A DNA stretch of 40,395 bases from Candidatus Saccharimonadota bacterium (GTDB lineage Bacteria; Patescibacteriota; Saccharimonadia; Saccharimonadales; Saccharimonadaceae): contig JAUNAL010000001.1 in NCBI GenBank assembly GCA_030527585.1, positions 1 through 40,395 of the forward strand. The letters run 5' to 3'. The notes under the pieces are model-generated. The model made no database searches, was not told the origin of the DNA, and saw only the letters and a program-made list of their open reading frames with translations. The position numbers were made by a program, and so were the translations under genes. The stretch's first letter is position 1; each line of letters starts with the position of its first letter. This document shows, in pieces, positions 30,354 through 38,122 of this stretch.

Positions 30354-30642
30354 GTATTCCTACTTTTGCACAACTTAGCAGAAGCTTTTTCCATAATTTC
30401 CCTTATGGTTAGCAACCGTGTAACTTAGCAACCGCACTTGACAAACCAAACCGCTCGCGCTAAACTAAAAACAGCAACCGATGCGGAGGTTGTCAAAGTA
30501 CCTGTTTGAAATTAGCAACCGACTTAAAATTAAAAAGCCGGGCATTTTGCTTATGTTATAAAATAAAAAGCGTAAGCGGTCAAGAAAATCCATGTGAGAA
30601 AAGACCAAATAACAGGGAAAAATCCAAAAATTAAACCATGAA
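30354..30642. other. Gene-free region with AGCAACCG repeats
   Basis: No gene seen. AGCAACCG occurs four times in 111 bases (30411-30418, 30427-30434, 30473-30480, 30514-30521), three times as TTAGCAACCG. It might be a relic of a repeat array or binding sites. Spacing is irregular (16, 46 and 41 bases), so it is not a CRISPR. Confidence 0.5.
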
Positions 30643-30668
30643 AAAACCGAGCCCTAAGACTCGGTTTT
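30643..30668 (-). terminator. Terminator of the membrane-protein pair
   Basis: A 9-bp stem, AAAACCGAG with CTCGGTTTT, followed by T residues on the minus strand. The stop codon of the gene at 30654 lies in the loop. Confidence 0.8.
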
Positions 30669-31154
30669 AATCTGCTTCTTAAACACTTGCATCCGCACCC
30701 AACTGATCAGATAAACCGGCCAAAACGGTATTGTGAGAAGGATAAACATCTTTTTCCCAAACCCATCAATCCCGTCCGGAAAATCCGCGATGAAATATCT
30801 CACTGGCTGCCCATCTTGATACGCATCCACTAGGTGAACTATACCATTTTCGTCCTCCTTGTCCTCCAGATGACGAAACAGTATATAGATGAGAAAGAGT
30901 GTCCACGCATACACCAACATCGCAATCCAAAAGTATTGACAGGAGACGAAAAATTCAAGCATCTCCTTCGCCGCTAATAAGCGTTCGCTTCCAGACAACC
31001 GCCCGATAACCCAGCACAAAAGAAACGCCGCCATCACTCCGGCCGTCTCAATTAGAATCGATAAGAAACCCTTTACAATGGCACCCTCGTAATCAAACTC
31101 AGAATACCCGGCCTCACCTTTCTTCGGTCTTAATGCCATTTTCGCCTTCATCAA
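30654..31154 (-). CDS. Small membrane protein, paralogue of the next gene upstream
   Basis: 166 aa, function unknown. It shares a layout with its upstream neighbour: a basic start with KKGEAGYSEFDYEG, a membrane segment near 32-50, another near 75-98, an acidic stretch, YFIADFPDGIDG, then a terminal segment FILLTIPFWPVYLISWVRM and a basic tail. Three membrane segments are predicted. The ADFP-(D/E)-G plus WPVYL-(V/I)-SW-x-RM ending is the shared signature. The start overlaps the neighbour's stop (ATGA). Tandem duplication is the likely origin. Confidence 0.75.
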   Translation of the reverse strand: MMKAKMALRPKKGEAGYSEFDYEGAIVKGFLSILIETAGVMAAFLLCWVIGRLSGSERLLAAKEMLEFFVSCQYFWIAMLVYAWTLFLIYILFRHLEDKEDENGIVHLVDAYQDGQPVRYFIADFPDGIDGFGKKMFILLTIPFWPVYLISWVRMQVFKKQIKTES

Positions 31155-31762
31155 TAAATCCCCCCTTCTTCATAATCGTTCTGTTGTGCCTTGAACCTCT
31201 TCATCCTCGACCAGCTCACCAGATAAACCGGCCACAGCGGCACTGTTAATAGAATCAACAGCCACTTCTGCCACCCCTCTGGAAAATCTGCCAGGAAATA
31301 GCGGTTCTCACTGTCGTTCGCTATCGGGATTTCGACATAACTTATCGATCCTAGTTTTTTATCGGCCACTACGACGTCCCACATACAAGTGAATAGGTAA
31401 AGCGCCGATGCCGGAATCCAAATTGCCGCCATCACAATCCACCAAGCATTATTCTCCAGGAAAGTCATTGTCTTCCTCTCCGCTGAATTTTCGTCTCTTG
31501 GTGTCATGAACTTGTTCTCGTCCAGCTCGGCACTAAGGAACGGTTCCATGCTCGCTCTCTGTTCGAACGGCAAGCTATTAAAACTTTCCGCATTCTGCGA
31601 ACCTTTCATCGCTTTAATTTCCAGATTCACCGCCAGAATATAAGTCGCCATCAACACCGACAAGATAACAAGCGTTATCCAAAGCGTCTCCAGCCAAATA
31701 AAACTGTAGGCAAAACGCCGATACCCCGGTTCGCCCTTCTTTTTTCTTAAGATTCTCTTCAT
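31151..31762 (-). CDS. Small membrane protein, first of a paralogous pair
   Basis: 203 aa, function unknown. It starts MKRILRKKKGEPGYRRFAYS and has a membrane segment near 30-50, an extracytoplasmic loop (about 51-110) and a second segment near 110-130. It ends with YFLADFPEGWQKW and LTVPLWPVYLVSWSRMKRF, like its downstream neighbour. GGGGGG lies 7-9 nt before the ATG, and a textbook promoter lies further upstream, so this pair has a leader, unlike most genes nearby. Confidence 0.75.
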   Translation of the reverse strand: MKRILRKKKGEPGYRRFAYSFIWLETLWITLVILSVLMATYILAVNLEIKAMKGSQNAESFNSLPFEQRASMEPFLSAELDENKFMTPRDENSAERKTMTFLENNAWWIVMAAIWIPASALYLFTCMWDVVVADKKLGSISYVEIPIANDSENRYFLADFPEGWQKWLLILLTVPLWPVYLVSWSRMKRFKAQQNDYEEGGIY

Positions 31763-31818
31763 TTAAGAACCCCCCTTCAGATTTTTTAATATGCATGAGA
31801 AAACAATCCCACACCCTA

Positions 31819-31847
31819 ATTATATCACACTTACGCTAAAATGTCAA
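31819..31847 (-). promoter_or_regulatory. Promoter of the membrane-protein pair
   Basis: On the minus strand, perfect TTGACA (31842-31847), 17-base spacer, perfect TATAAT (31819-31824). The leader is about 50 nt with a GGGGGG ribosome site. Confidence 0.85.
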
Positions 31848-31873
31848 TCCTACCCCCTTCGTCCCAGAAGTGC

Positions 31874-31879
31874 TACAAT
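31874..31879 (+). promoter_or_regulatory. -10 box of the FemAB-like gene (leaderless)
   Basis: TACAAT exactly 6 nt before the ATG at 31886; this selects that start over the in-frame ATG at 31841. Confidence 0.6.
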
Positions 31880-31885
31880 AAACCT

Positions 31886-32854
31886 ATGATTCAGCATTTT
31901 CTTCAATCTACCGCCTGGGAAGCCTTCCAGAAAACCGAAAACCGCAAGACTTTTCGCAGGACGGGCGACGGGTTCGAATTCATGGCAGTTTTGGAGCCCA
32001 GTAAACTGGGGAACTATCTTTTCTGCCCATATGGACCAACCGTTAAAACCGAAAAAGACCTCGAAACCGCTCTGAAAGCTCTCAAAAAGCTCGCCAAACA
32101 GGAAAATGCTTTCTTTGTTCGTATCGAACCGACCCTCTCTCTGGACTTCAAAAACCAAAAAACAGCCTACGATTTCTCTCTCGAAAATCTAAACTCTCTC
32201 GGTTTGAAAAAGTCCCATGACCTAGACCCGAAAAACACCTGGGTCCTAAACCTCGACCAACCTGAAGAAGAAATCTTAAAAGGCATGGAAAAAGAGAAAG
32301 TCCGCCTCTTTAAAAGCAGCCCCAAGAAGGGAATTAGCTTCCGTAAAACTACCGATCCGGAAGAAATTAAAACCCTCATCAAATTCCTCGAGAGCGTCGG
32401 AGAACGAAACCATATTATCCCCCAAAAAGAAGACCGCCTCAAGAGACAACTCACCTCTGGCTTTGGGACTCTCTTTATCGCCGAAAAAACCGATGAAAAT
32501 GGAAAAGTTATCCCCCTCGCCGCCTCCCTTGTCTATGATTGGAACAAAGTCCGCTATACTGTCCATTCCGCGGCCGATAATAAACATAAAAAACTCGCTG
32601 CCGGCTCAAGCCTCCTCATTTATCGCATTCTTGACGCTAAAAAATCTGGCGCTAAAATCTTCGATTTCTGGGGAATCACTACCTCAGAAGACAAGAGCCA
32701 TCCCTGGTACGGCTTTACCAAATTCAAAAAGAGCTTCGGCGGTAACCAGGTCGACTATTCCGGAACCTGGGATCTTCCCCTAAAGCCAGCCCGCTATAAA
32801 CTTTATCAGGTTCTCCGTAAGCTAAATCGCTTGAAGCGCAGAGTCACCGCATAA
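31886..32854 (+). CDS. FemAB-family aminoacyltransferase (peptidoglycan branching)
   Basis: 322 aa. FemAB enzymes use aminoacyl-tRNA to add cross-bridge residues to lipid II at the inner membrane face. Two GNAT-like domains are visible. The first is SKLGNYLFCPYGPTVKTEKDL and FFVRIEPTL. The second is the block KHKKLAAGSSLLIYRILDAKK, split around DFWGITTSEDKSHPWYGFTKFKKSFGG (quoted here as DFWGITTSED and GFTKFKKSFGG). DFWG and GFTKFKK-x-FGG are the strongest family marks. No long coiled-coil arm is present. The gene follows its own leaderless promoter. It is beside a surface-protein gene that would need a bridged peptidoglycan for sortase anchoring. Confidence 0.9.
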   Translation: MIQHFLQSTAWEAFQKTENRKTFRRTGDGFEFMAVLEPSKLGNYLFCPYGPTVKTEKDLETALKALKKLAKQENAFFVRIEPTLSLDFKNQKTAYDFSLENLNSLGLKKSHDLDPKNTWVLNLDQPEEEILKGMEKEKVRLFKSSPKKGISFRKTTDPEEIKTLIKFLESVGERNHIIPQKEDRLKRQLTSGFGTLFIAEKTDENGKVIPLAASLVYDWNKVRYTVHSAADNKHKKLAAGSSLLIYRILDAKKSGAKIFDFWGITTSEDKSHPWYGFTKFKKSFGGNQVDYSGTWDLPLKPARYKLYQVLRKLNRLKRRVTA

Positions 32855-32874
32855 AGAAATAATAATTTCTTTAT
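32851..32874. promoter_or_regulatory. A/T palindrome between FemAB-like and ATPase genes
   Basis: Perfect 10-bp arms, ATAAAGAAAT and ATTTCTTTAT, around AATA. It overlaps the preceding stop codon and ends 2 bases before the next -10 box. It could be a weak terminator or an operator. Confidence 0.45.
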
Positions 32875-32876
32875 GC

Positions 32877-32882
32877 TATAAT
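32877..32882 (+). promoter_or_regulatory. -10 box of the P-type ATPase gene (leaderless)
   Basis: TATAAT exactly 6 nt before the ATG at 32889. Confidence 0.7.
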
Positions 32883-32888
32883 TGCTTC

Positions 32889-35111
32889 ATGTGGAAAATC
32901 ATCGCGCGAAACACCTTTACTCTTTTTAACCTCGTTAACCTTGTCCTCGCTCTCATGGTCTTTTTCGTCGGTAGCTATAAAAACATGCTCTTCCTCGGCG
33001 TCGTCATCGCAAATAGCCTTATCAGTATTATCAACGAAATTCGCGCCAAAAAAATCGTCGATAAAATGCGCCTAATTTCCGAACAAAAGCCAACTATCTT
33101 GAGAAACGGGCAAACCACTCAAATCTCCCCCGAGAAAGTCCAAAAAGGCGACCTGACCGTCCTCGCCCTCGGCGACCAAGTCCTCTTCGATAGCGAAGTC
33201 GTCTCCGGGACCGTCGAAGTCAACGAATCTTTCATTACCGGTGAACAAGACAACATTATTAAAAATCCAGGCGACGAACTTATCTCTGGGAGCTTCATTG
33301 TTTCTGGTCGAGCCGAAGCAAAAGTTAAACATATCGGCGACGAAAATTTCGTCAACAAACTCGAGCAGGACGCCAAAACCATCAAAACCGCCGATTCTAA
33401 ACTCTTTAAGCTCATGAACGACATCGTCAAATATATCTCCTGGACCCTAATTCCAGTCGGCGCACTTCTCCTCTGGAGCCGTTTCCGCGCCGAAGCTAAC
33501 GCCACCGAAGCTGTCACCAGTACCGTTGCCGCCCTCATCAATATGATCCCCGAGGGACTCATTCTTCTTACTTCTTCCGCCCTTGCCCTCTCAACTCTTC
33601 GGCTTAGTCGTAAAAAAGTCCTCGTCCAGGACCTCTACTCAATCGAAACTCTCGCTCGTGTCGATACGATCTGCCTCGATAAGACCGGGACCCTGACGAC
33701 CGGCAACATGTCCGTCAAAGACCTCGTCCCGGCTAAGGGAAGCTCCGCAAAGGCCCTCCAGGACGCACTAGAACTCATTTTAAGCCATCTTCCGGCCGAT
33801 AACGCCACAAGTCGCGCTTTGCATGCAAAGTTTGCGAGAGACCCCAAATTTGAAGCCACAAGCGAAATCGATGTTGAAGTTATCCCATTTTCGTCCGATC
33901 GCAAGTATTCCGGCGTTAAACTTAAAAACACCGAATATCTCCTCGGTGCCCTTGAATTTATCACCAAGAACAAGGATTACCAAAAACAAGAAAAAGCCCT
34001 TAAAGGAACCTATCGCATCCTCGCCGTCCTCAAGAAAACCGACAAAGCCGAAACTCTCCTCGGTTTCGTCCGTCTTGAAGACGAAATCCGCAAAGACGCT
34101 CCTGAAATCATCAATTATTTTTACGACAATCATATCGAACCAAAAATCATTTCTGGTGATGATCTTGAAACCGTCAAAAACATTACCGCTCTTGTTGGCG
34201 TAAAAGATTTGAACGGCATCGATCTCTCAAAAGTCGACCGCCCAAACTACAACAAGCTCGTCAAAGAATACTCAATTTTTACTCGCGTCAAACCGGCCGA
34301 GAAAAAAGCCCTCATCGAAGCTCTCCGAAAACAGGGAAAAACCGTCGCCATGACCGGCGACGGTGTAAACGATATTCTCGCCATGAAAGAAGCCGATTGC
34401 TCGATTGCTATCGGCGACGGATCTGATGCTGCCCGTCGCGCCGCAAAGCTTGTCCTCTTAAAATCCAATTTTTCCGCCGTCCCCTCAATTATCGACGAGG
34501 GCCGCCAAACTATCAATAACCTCGAGCGCTCCGCAACTCTCTTTCTCGCCAAAACCGTTTATGCCTCGATTCTCGCCGTCGTTTTTGTCATCCTCCCGTT
34601 CTCCTATCCATTCAGTCCAATCGAAATGTCCCTCCTCAATTTTGTCTGCATCGGTTTTCCGGGCGCCGTCCTTGCTCTCGAGCGAAACACCGACCGCGTC
34701 AAAGACCGCTTTATCACCAATATCGTCGAATATTCTTTCCCAATTGGTTTCACCGTCACCATCGCCATGCTTACTCTCTCTATTATTTCCGAGTTTAATA
34801 ATTTCTCTCGCTTCGAGCTAACAACTACCTCACTTTTCATCACATTTGCTATCGATCTCGTTTTGATTTATTGGGTTTCCCGTCCTCTCAATAAACTCCG
34901 CACCGCTTTGCTCTTCTTCGTTGTCGGTATTATGGCACTCGCCTTTGGCATCCCGTTCATTCGCGACTTTTTCGAGTTTACTTTCCTCACCAAAAACGGC
35001 CTCATTATCGTCAGCGCAACCATCGCCGCCGCTCTCGGCGTTTTCTTCCTAATGCACTGGCTAATGAGTCTCCTTGCCAAAAAGCTCCTTTTTCCACCAA
35101 AAAATTCTTGA
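32889..35111 (+). CDS. Cation-transporting P-type ATPase (CaxP-like)
   Basis: 740 aa. It is a membrane pump that exports or imports a cation, probably Ca2+ or another divalent ion by family. Membrane helices lie near 10-45, 205-245 and, as six C-terminal segments, about 555-735. The actuator domain TGE loop is seen as FITGEQDN near 116. TM4 has NMIPEGLILL, the P-E-G-L pattern of CaxP-like pumps. The phosphorylation site is CLDKTGTLTTG near 260, and the hinge is MTGDGVNDILAMKEADCSIA near 490. The stop TGA overlaps the -35 of the next gene. Confidence 0.93.
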   Translation: MWKIIARNTFTLFNLVNLVLALMVFFVGSYKNMLFLGVVIANSLISIINEIRAKKIVDKMRLISEQKPTILRNGQTTQISPEKVQKGDLTVLALGDQVLFDSEVVSGTVEVNESFITGEQDNIIKNPGDELISGSFIVSGRAEAKVKHIGDENFVNKLEQDAKTIKTADSKLFKLMNDIVKYISWTLIPVGALLLWSRFRAEANATEAVTSTVAALINMIPEGLILLTSSALALSTLRLSRKKVLVQDLYSIETLARVDTICLDKTGTLTTGNMSVKDLVPAKGSSAKALQDALELILSHLPADNATSRALHAKFARDPKFEATSEIDVEVIPFSSDRKYSGVKLKNTEYLLGALEFITKNKDYQKQEKALKGTYRILAVLKKTDKAETLLGFVRLEDEIRKDAPEIINYFYDNHIEPKIISGDDLETVKNITALVGVKDLNGIDLSKVDRPNYNKLVKEYSIFTRVKPAEKKALIEALRKQGKTVAMTGDGVNDILAMKEADCSIAIGDGSDAARRAAKLVLLKSNFSAVPSIIDEGRQTINNLERSATLFLAKTVYASILAVVFVILPFSYPFSPIEMSLLNFVCIGFPGAVLALERNTDRVKDRFITNIVEYSFPIGFTVTIAMLTLSIISEFNNFSRFELTTTSLFITFAIDLVLIYWVSRPLNKLRTALLFFVVGIMALAFGIPFIRDFFEFTFLTKNGLIIVSATIAAALGVFFLMHWLMSLLAKKLLFPPKNS

Positions 35112-35137
35112 CAAAAAGCGGGGGGGGGGGGTATTAT
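35108..35137 (+). promoter_or_regulatory. Poly-G promoter of the surface-protein gene
   Basis: Perfect TTGACA (35108-35113) and TATTAT (35132-35137) are 18 bases apart; 12 of those bases are one run of G (35120-35131). Loss of one G would give the ideal 17-base spacer. An alternative -10, TATAAA, overlaps at 35135-35140. AAGGAG (35158-35163) then precedes the GTG start by 10 nt. Confidence 0.85.
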
Positions 35138-35173
35138 AAAAACAAGAGTACTATAAAAAGGAGAATAATTATT

Positions 35174-36361
35174 GTGAAAAAAACAATCTTATTTGGTGCC
35201 GCTGCTGCAGTCGCAACTCTTGGTCTCGCCGGCTTTATGCCGACTAGCGTCAGTGCTGCCACCAATTATACTTATGACAGCTTCGTCACTAGCGGTGGTT
35301 ATGGTGTCAAGACCGAAATCAGCGACGCTATTATGAACCTAAACCGCGACAACGCTACTACTACCGGCGCTTTCTCAAAACTTGGCGAAACTCAAAAACT
35401 CTCTGATGGCATTGACGAGCGCGTCAATGTCGAAATCAACCCATCAGAAATGGCTCACGGAGAACTTTTTGAGGTTTCTTTAGCTCTCCGAAACGCAGCT
35501 AACGAATACGTCTCAGAATATGTCGTTATGGCTCAAAAAACCGCTGAAGGTGAAGTTACTGTTACTGGTAAAGATGATACTAAAATCAAAATCACCAAAG
35601 ACGGTGTCTATACTTTCAAATGGGAAATGTTCATCAAAGAGAAGAACACCTTCGTCAAATTCTCCGTTTTAGACGGTGAAACCGTCCTCGGTACTACTGG
35701 CGAAGATGACCTAGACGCCCTTTCTACTGCTGACACTAAAAACCCAATCGCCGAACAAGAGGGCGTTACCGTTAAATACCTCTGGTTCTGCAACATCCAG
35801 GTCGCCGAGGGCGTTAATGTCCACTTCTTAAATCAGGAATTCTCTAGCGACCTCGGTGAAGACGCGCCAGTCGCAACCGTCGCCGTTACTAGCGAAAAGA
35901 AACTCGAGGGCAAGCTAACTATCACCGAAGCAACCGAAACCCCTGTCTCCGCTGACACAGAAGAAGCTCTCTTCGCTTACGACATCAAATACACCGTAGG
36001 CGGAAAAGAAACCGAAATCACCGCCGAAGATGGTCACGAGTTCAAATTTACTATCGCGCTCCCAGAAGCAATGCAGGGTAAAGATAACTATTACCTTACT
36101 TTGCTCGAGGACGGGGAATTGACTGACGAAAAAATCGCCGGCGTAGTTAGCCAAGATGGCAAAAGCGTTACTTTTGTTCTTAATCACTTCTCGACCTGGG
36201 TCCTATCCGCCGCGACTATTGTCGAAGATGCGACCCCGCTCGCGCCAAAAACCGGCTCGGCGACCGTCGCAACCAACGCCGTCGCGACCACCACTCTTAC
36301 GGCAACCCTCGCTGCGGTTGTCGCAATGATTGGTATTGCTGTTTTCGCCAAGAAACACTAA
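35174..36361 (+). CDS. Sortase-anchored surface protein (LAPKTG)
   Basis: 395 aa. Signal peptide: MKKTILFGAAAAVATLGLAG with likely cleavage after SVSA near residue 28. A middle of two beta-rich regions follows, the second ending VTFVLNHFSTWVLSA, typical of repeat-type surface domains. The C terminus has the sorting signal LAPKTGSA, a hydrophobic segment and a KKH tail, so it is cut and linked to the wall by sortase. The motif is LAPKTG, not LPxTG. Start: GTG 35174 after AAGGAG; an earlier in-frame start would translate the poly-G tract as glycines and would place no signal peptide at the N terminus. Expression is probably phase-variable through the poly-G promoter. A terminator follows. Confidence 0.9.
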   Translation: MKKTILFGAAAAVATLGLAGFMPTSVSAATNYTYDSFVTSGGYGVKTEISDAIMNLNRDNATTTGAFSKLGETQKLSDGIDERVNVEINPSEMAHGELFEVSLALRNAANEYVSEYVVMAQKTAEGEVTVTGKDDTKIKITKDGVYTFKWEMFIKEKNTFVKFSVLDGETVLGTTGEDDLDALSTADTKNPIAEQEGVTVKYLWFCNIQVAEGVNVHFLNQEFSSDLGEDAPVATVAVTSEKKLEGKLTITEATETPVSADTEEALFAYDIKYTVGGKETEITAEDGHEFKFTIALPEAMQGKDNYYLTLLEDGELTDEKIAGVVSQDGKSVTFVLNHFSTWVLSAATIVEDATPLAPKTGSATVATNAVATTTLTATLAAVVAMIGIAVFAKKH

Positions 36362-36370
36362 GCCAAGCAA

Positions 36371-36397
36371 AAAAGAAGCCAGAGGGAGGCTTCTTTT
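36371..36397. terminator. Bidirectional terminator between surface protein and tsaD
   Basis: Ten-base arms, AAAAGAAGCC and GGCTTCTTTT, around AGAGGGA, with T runs on both strands. It serves both convergent genes. Confidence 0.9.
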
Positions 36398-36410
36398 TTG
36401 TCCCCGAGAA

Positions 36411-37463
36411 TTATTCCTCGACCGAAACTCTTGGATAAATATTCAATTTATACGGATCCATCGGCTGAACCCCCGCCAAAATCTCATAATACGCCGCCGC
36501 GGCCACCATTGCTCCGTTATCTCCCGACAATTTTGCTTCAGGGAAGAATACCGCCGGAATTTTGCCGGCCTCCGCCAACCCCGAAAAAATCTTTCGCAGT
36601 TCATCATTCGCACTCACGCCCCCCGCCACCACTACCGAGCGTACCTCTGGGAATTCTGAAACCCCCGCCTTAATTTTCTTCGTCAAAATCTCTATCGCCG
36701 TTTTCTGAAAACTCGCCGCAAAATCCGCCACCTGCTTCGCCGACAAAAAATTCTTCAAATCATAACTCGGATGCGAAATCGGCAGCCCCAACTCTTTCTG
36801 AACCGCCCGAAGAACTGCCGTCTTAAGCCCCGAAAACGAAAAATCTAAATCCGCCACCTTCGGATGTGGCAACTTATACTTTTCTACATCGCCAGATTCC
36901 GCCGCCTCCGCAATCGCTGGACCGCCAGGATATGGCAACCCCAAAATCTTCGCCACCTTATCAAAACACTCCCCAACCGCGTCATCATTCGTCGTCCCCA
37001 CGATCTCAAACTTATCATGCTCCGGCATATACAAAATTTGCGTATGTCCCCCTGAGACCACAAGTGCAAGCAGGGGGAAAGCAGGAAAATGTTTTAACTC
37101 AAGCCAGTTTGCATACACATGCGATTTCAAATGATGCACCGCATAAAGCGGCTTATCGTGCAAAATCGCCAACGTCCTCGCCGTCAAAGTTCCGATTAGG
37201 AGCGACCCAAGAAGTCCCGGCGCATGCGTTACCGCAATCGCATCAATTTCATCCCAAGAAGCCCTTGCCTCTAAAAGCGCTTTCTCGACTACCGGCATCA
37301 TCACCTCAAGATGTGATCTTGCCGCAACCTCTGGGATCACCCCACCATACTCCGCAAAAATATCAATCTGCGAAACCACCACATTCGATAAGATCTTTCG
37401 TCCGTCCTCTACGACTGCCGCCGCCGTTTCATCGCAACTTGTTTCAATTCCTAAAATCTTCAT
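36411..37463 (-). CDS. tsaD: tRNA N6-adenosine threonylcarbamoyltransferase TsaD
   Basis: 350 aa. TsaD transfers threonylcarbamoyl to A37 of tRNAs that read ANN codons, working with TsaB and TsaE. It begins MKILGIETSCDETAAAVVED. The metal site HHLKSHVYANW (H-x-x-x-H) near 115, the VVSGGHTQ block near 138, the FSGLKTAV block and VVVAGGVSANDELR near 270 are all intact. It is on its own leaderless promoter. TsaB and TsaE are not in the window. Confidence 0.97.
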   Translation of the reverse strand: MKILGIETSCDETAAAVVEDGRKILSNVVVSQIDIFAEYGGVIPEVAARSHLEVMMPVVEKALLEARASWDEIDAIAVTHAPGLLGSLLIGTLTARTLAILHDKPLYAVHHLKSHVYANWLELKHFPAFPLLALVVSGGHTQILYMPEHDKFEIVGTTNDDAVGECFDKVAKILGLPYPGGPAIAEAAESGDVEKYKLPHPKVADLDFSFSGLKTAVLRAVQKELGLPISHPSYDLKNFLSAKQVADFAASFQKTAIEILTKKIKAGVSEFPEVRSVVVAGGVSANDELRKIFSGLAEAGKIPAVFFPEAKLSGDNGAMVAAAAYYEILAGVQPMDPYKLNIYPRVSVEE

Positions 37464-37469
37464 ATCTTA

Positions 37470-37475
37470 ATTATA
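37470..37475 (-). promoter_or_regulatory. -10 box of tsaD (leaderless)
   Basis: TATAAT on the minus strand, exactly 6 nt before the ATG at 37463. Confidence 0.7.
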
Positions 37476-37482
37476 TCATGGG

Positions 37483-37498
37483 ACGAATAATTATTCGT
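37483..37498. promoter_or_regulatory. 16-bp palindrome upstream of tsaD
   Basis: ACGAATAATTATTCGT covers the end of rlmH and the expected -35 place of tsaD. It could be an operator or a chance A/T palindrome. Confidence 0.35.
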
Positions 37499-37922
37499 GA
37501 TGATATGGCCTTCCTTCCGCAATTTGGTTTGCTCGGTAAGTCTGCTCTGCCACAATCGCCCGCGCCAATCCGTGCGGGAACACTAACTTCGAAAAACTCC
37601 ATAAAAAATCTGCTTTTTCACGTACAAAATTTGAAAACCCGTAGGCTCCCCCAATCAAAATCACCACCTCTCGCGAGGCCGAAAACGCTCGCGACAACAT
37701 TTCAGAATATTCGCGTGATGATATATTTTTCCCACGCTCATCACAAACAATCACAAACTCTCTTCCCGAAAACGGCCACTCTGCCAAATACCCAGACAAG
37801 CGCTCCTCGCTCATAAACTGAAACGAAAAATCAAACGGTTTCCGCATCCTTTTCTGGTATTCCGAAACCGCCTCAAGAACCCACCCCTGATTTTTCTTCC
37901 CCCCAGCGATAATCTTAATCAT
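37491..37922 (-). CDS. rlmH: 23S rRNA pseudouridine1915 N3-methyltransferase RlmH
   Basis: 143 aa, near the usual 155. It is a SPOUT enzyme that methylates pseudouridine 1915 in helix 69 of the large subunit. MIKIIAGGKK at the start, LIGGAYGFS (SAM-binding) near 100 and the C-terminal FPHGLARAIVAEQTYRANQI with GRPYHHE are diagnostic. Start: ATG 37922. The frame continues upstream only through the tRNA-Gln gene, so longer starts are rejected. Confidence 0.95.
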   Translation of the reverse strand: MIKIIAGGKKNQGWVLEAVSEYQKRMRKPFDFSFQFMSEERLSGYLAEWPFSGREFVIVCDERGKNISSREYSEMLSRAFSASREVVILIGGAYGFSNFVREKADFLWSFSKLVFPHGLARAIVAEQTYRANQIAEGRPYHHE

Positions 37923-37941
37923 AAATAAAATCCTAAAAAAA

Positions 37942-38016
37942 TGGCTGGACCGGCAGGATTCGAACCTGCGAATGCTGGGACCAAAACCCAGTGCCTTACC
38001 GCTTGGCGACGGTCCA
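37942..38016 (-). tRNA. tRNA-Gln(TTG)
   Basis: 75 nt with encoded CCA. Acceptor TGGACCG/CGGTCCA. Anticodon stem CTGGG/CCCAG closes loop TTTTGGT, so the anticodon is TTG (codons CAA/CAG by wobble). It lies 19 bases upstream of rlmH on the same strand; a TATAAT box is 8-13 bases before it (38024-38029). Confidence 0.96.
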
Positions 38017-38122
38017 ATCTCCCTTATTATACCACATTCCCCGAAAATAAAAACCCCAACTCCAGAAGATGTAAAAATACCCCGGACAAAAGCTCGAGAG
38101 TATTTCATAAAGGTGTTACAGA

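Noticed and set aside
30409-30521. CRISPR array in the AGCAACCG region
   Set aside because: The repeats are only 8-10 bases with uneven spacing, and no cas gene is in the window.
31841-31885. Earlier ATG for the FemAB-like protein
   Set aside because: It lies upstream of the -10 box that serves the ATG at 31886 and overlaps the divergent promoter's -35.
35108-35173. Upstream ATG that would make a protein start containing four glycines
   Set aside because: It would translate the poly-G promoter spacer and bury the signal peptide; the GTG at 35174 has a ribosome site and a proper signal peptide.
36866-37816. Long plus-strand frame of 316 codons opposite tsaD and rlmH
   Set aside because: It is antisense to two well-recognised genes, rich in Pro and Ser as expected for a shadow frame, and has no ribosome site.
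37923-38108. Upstream extension of the rlmH frame
   Set aside because: It runs through tRNA-Gln, and the RlmH family start (MIKI) is at 37922.
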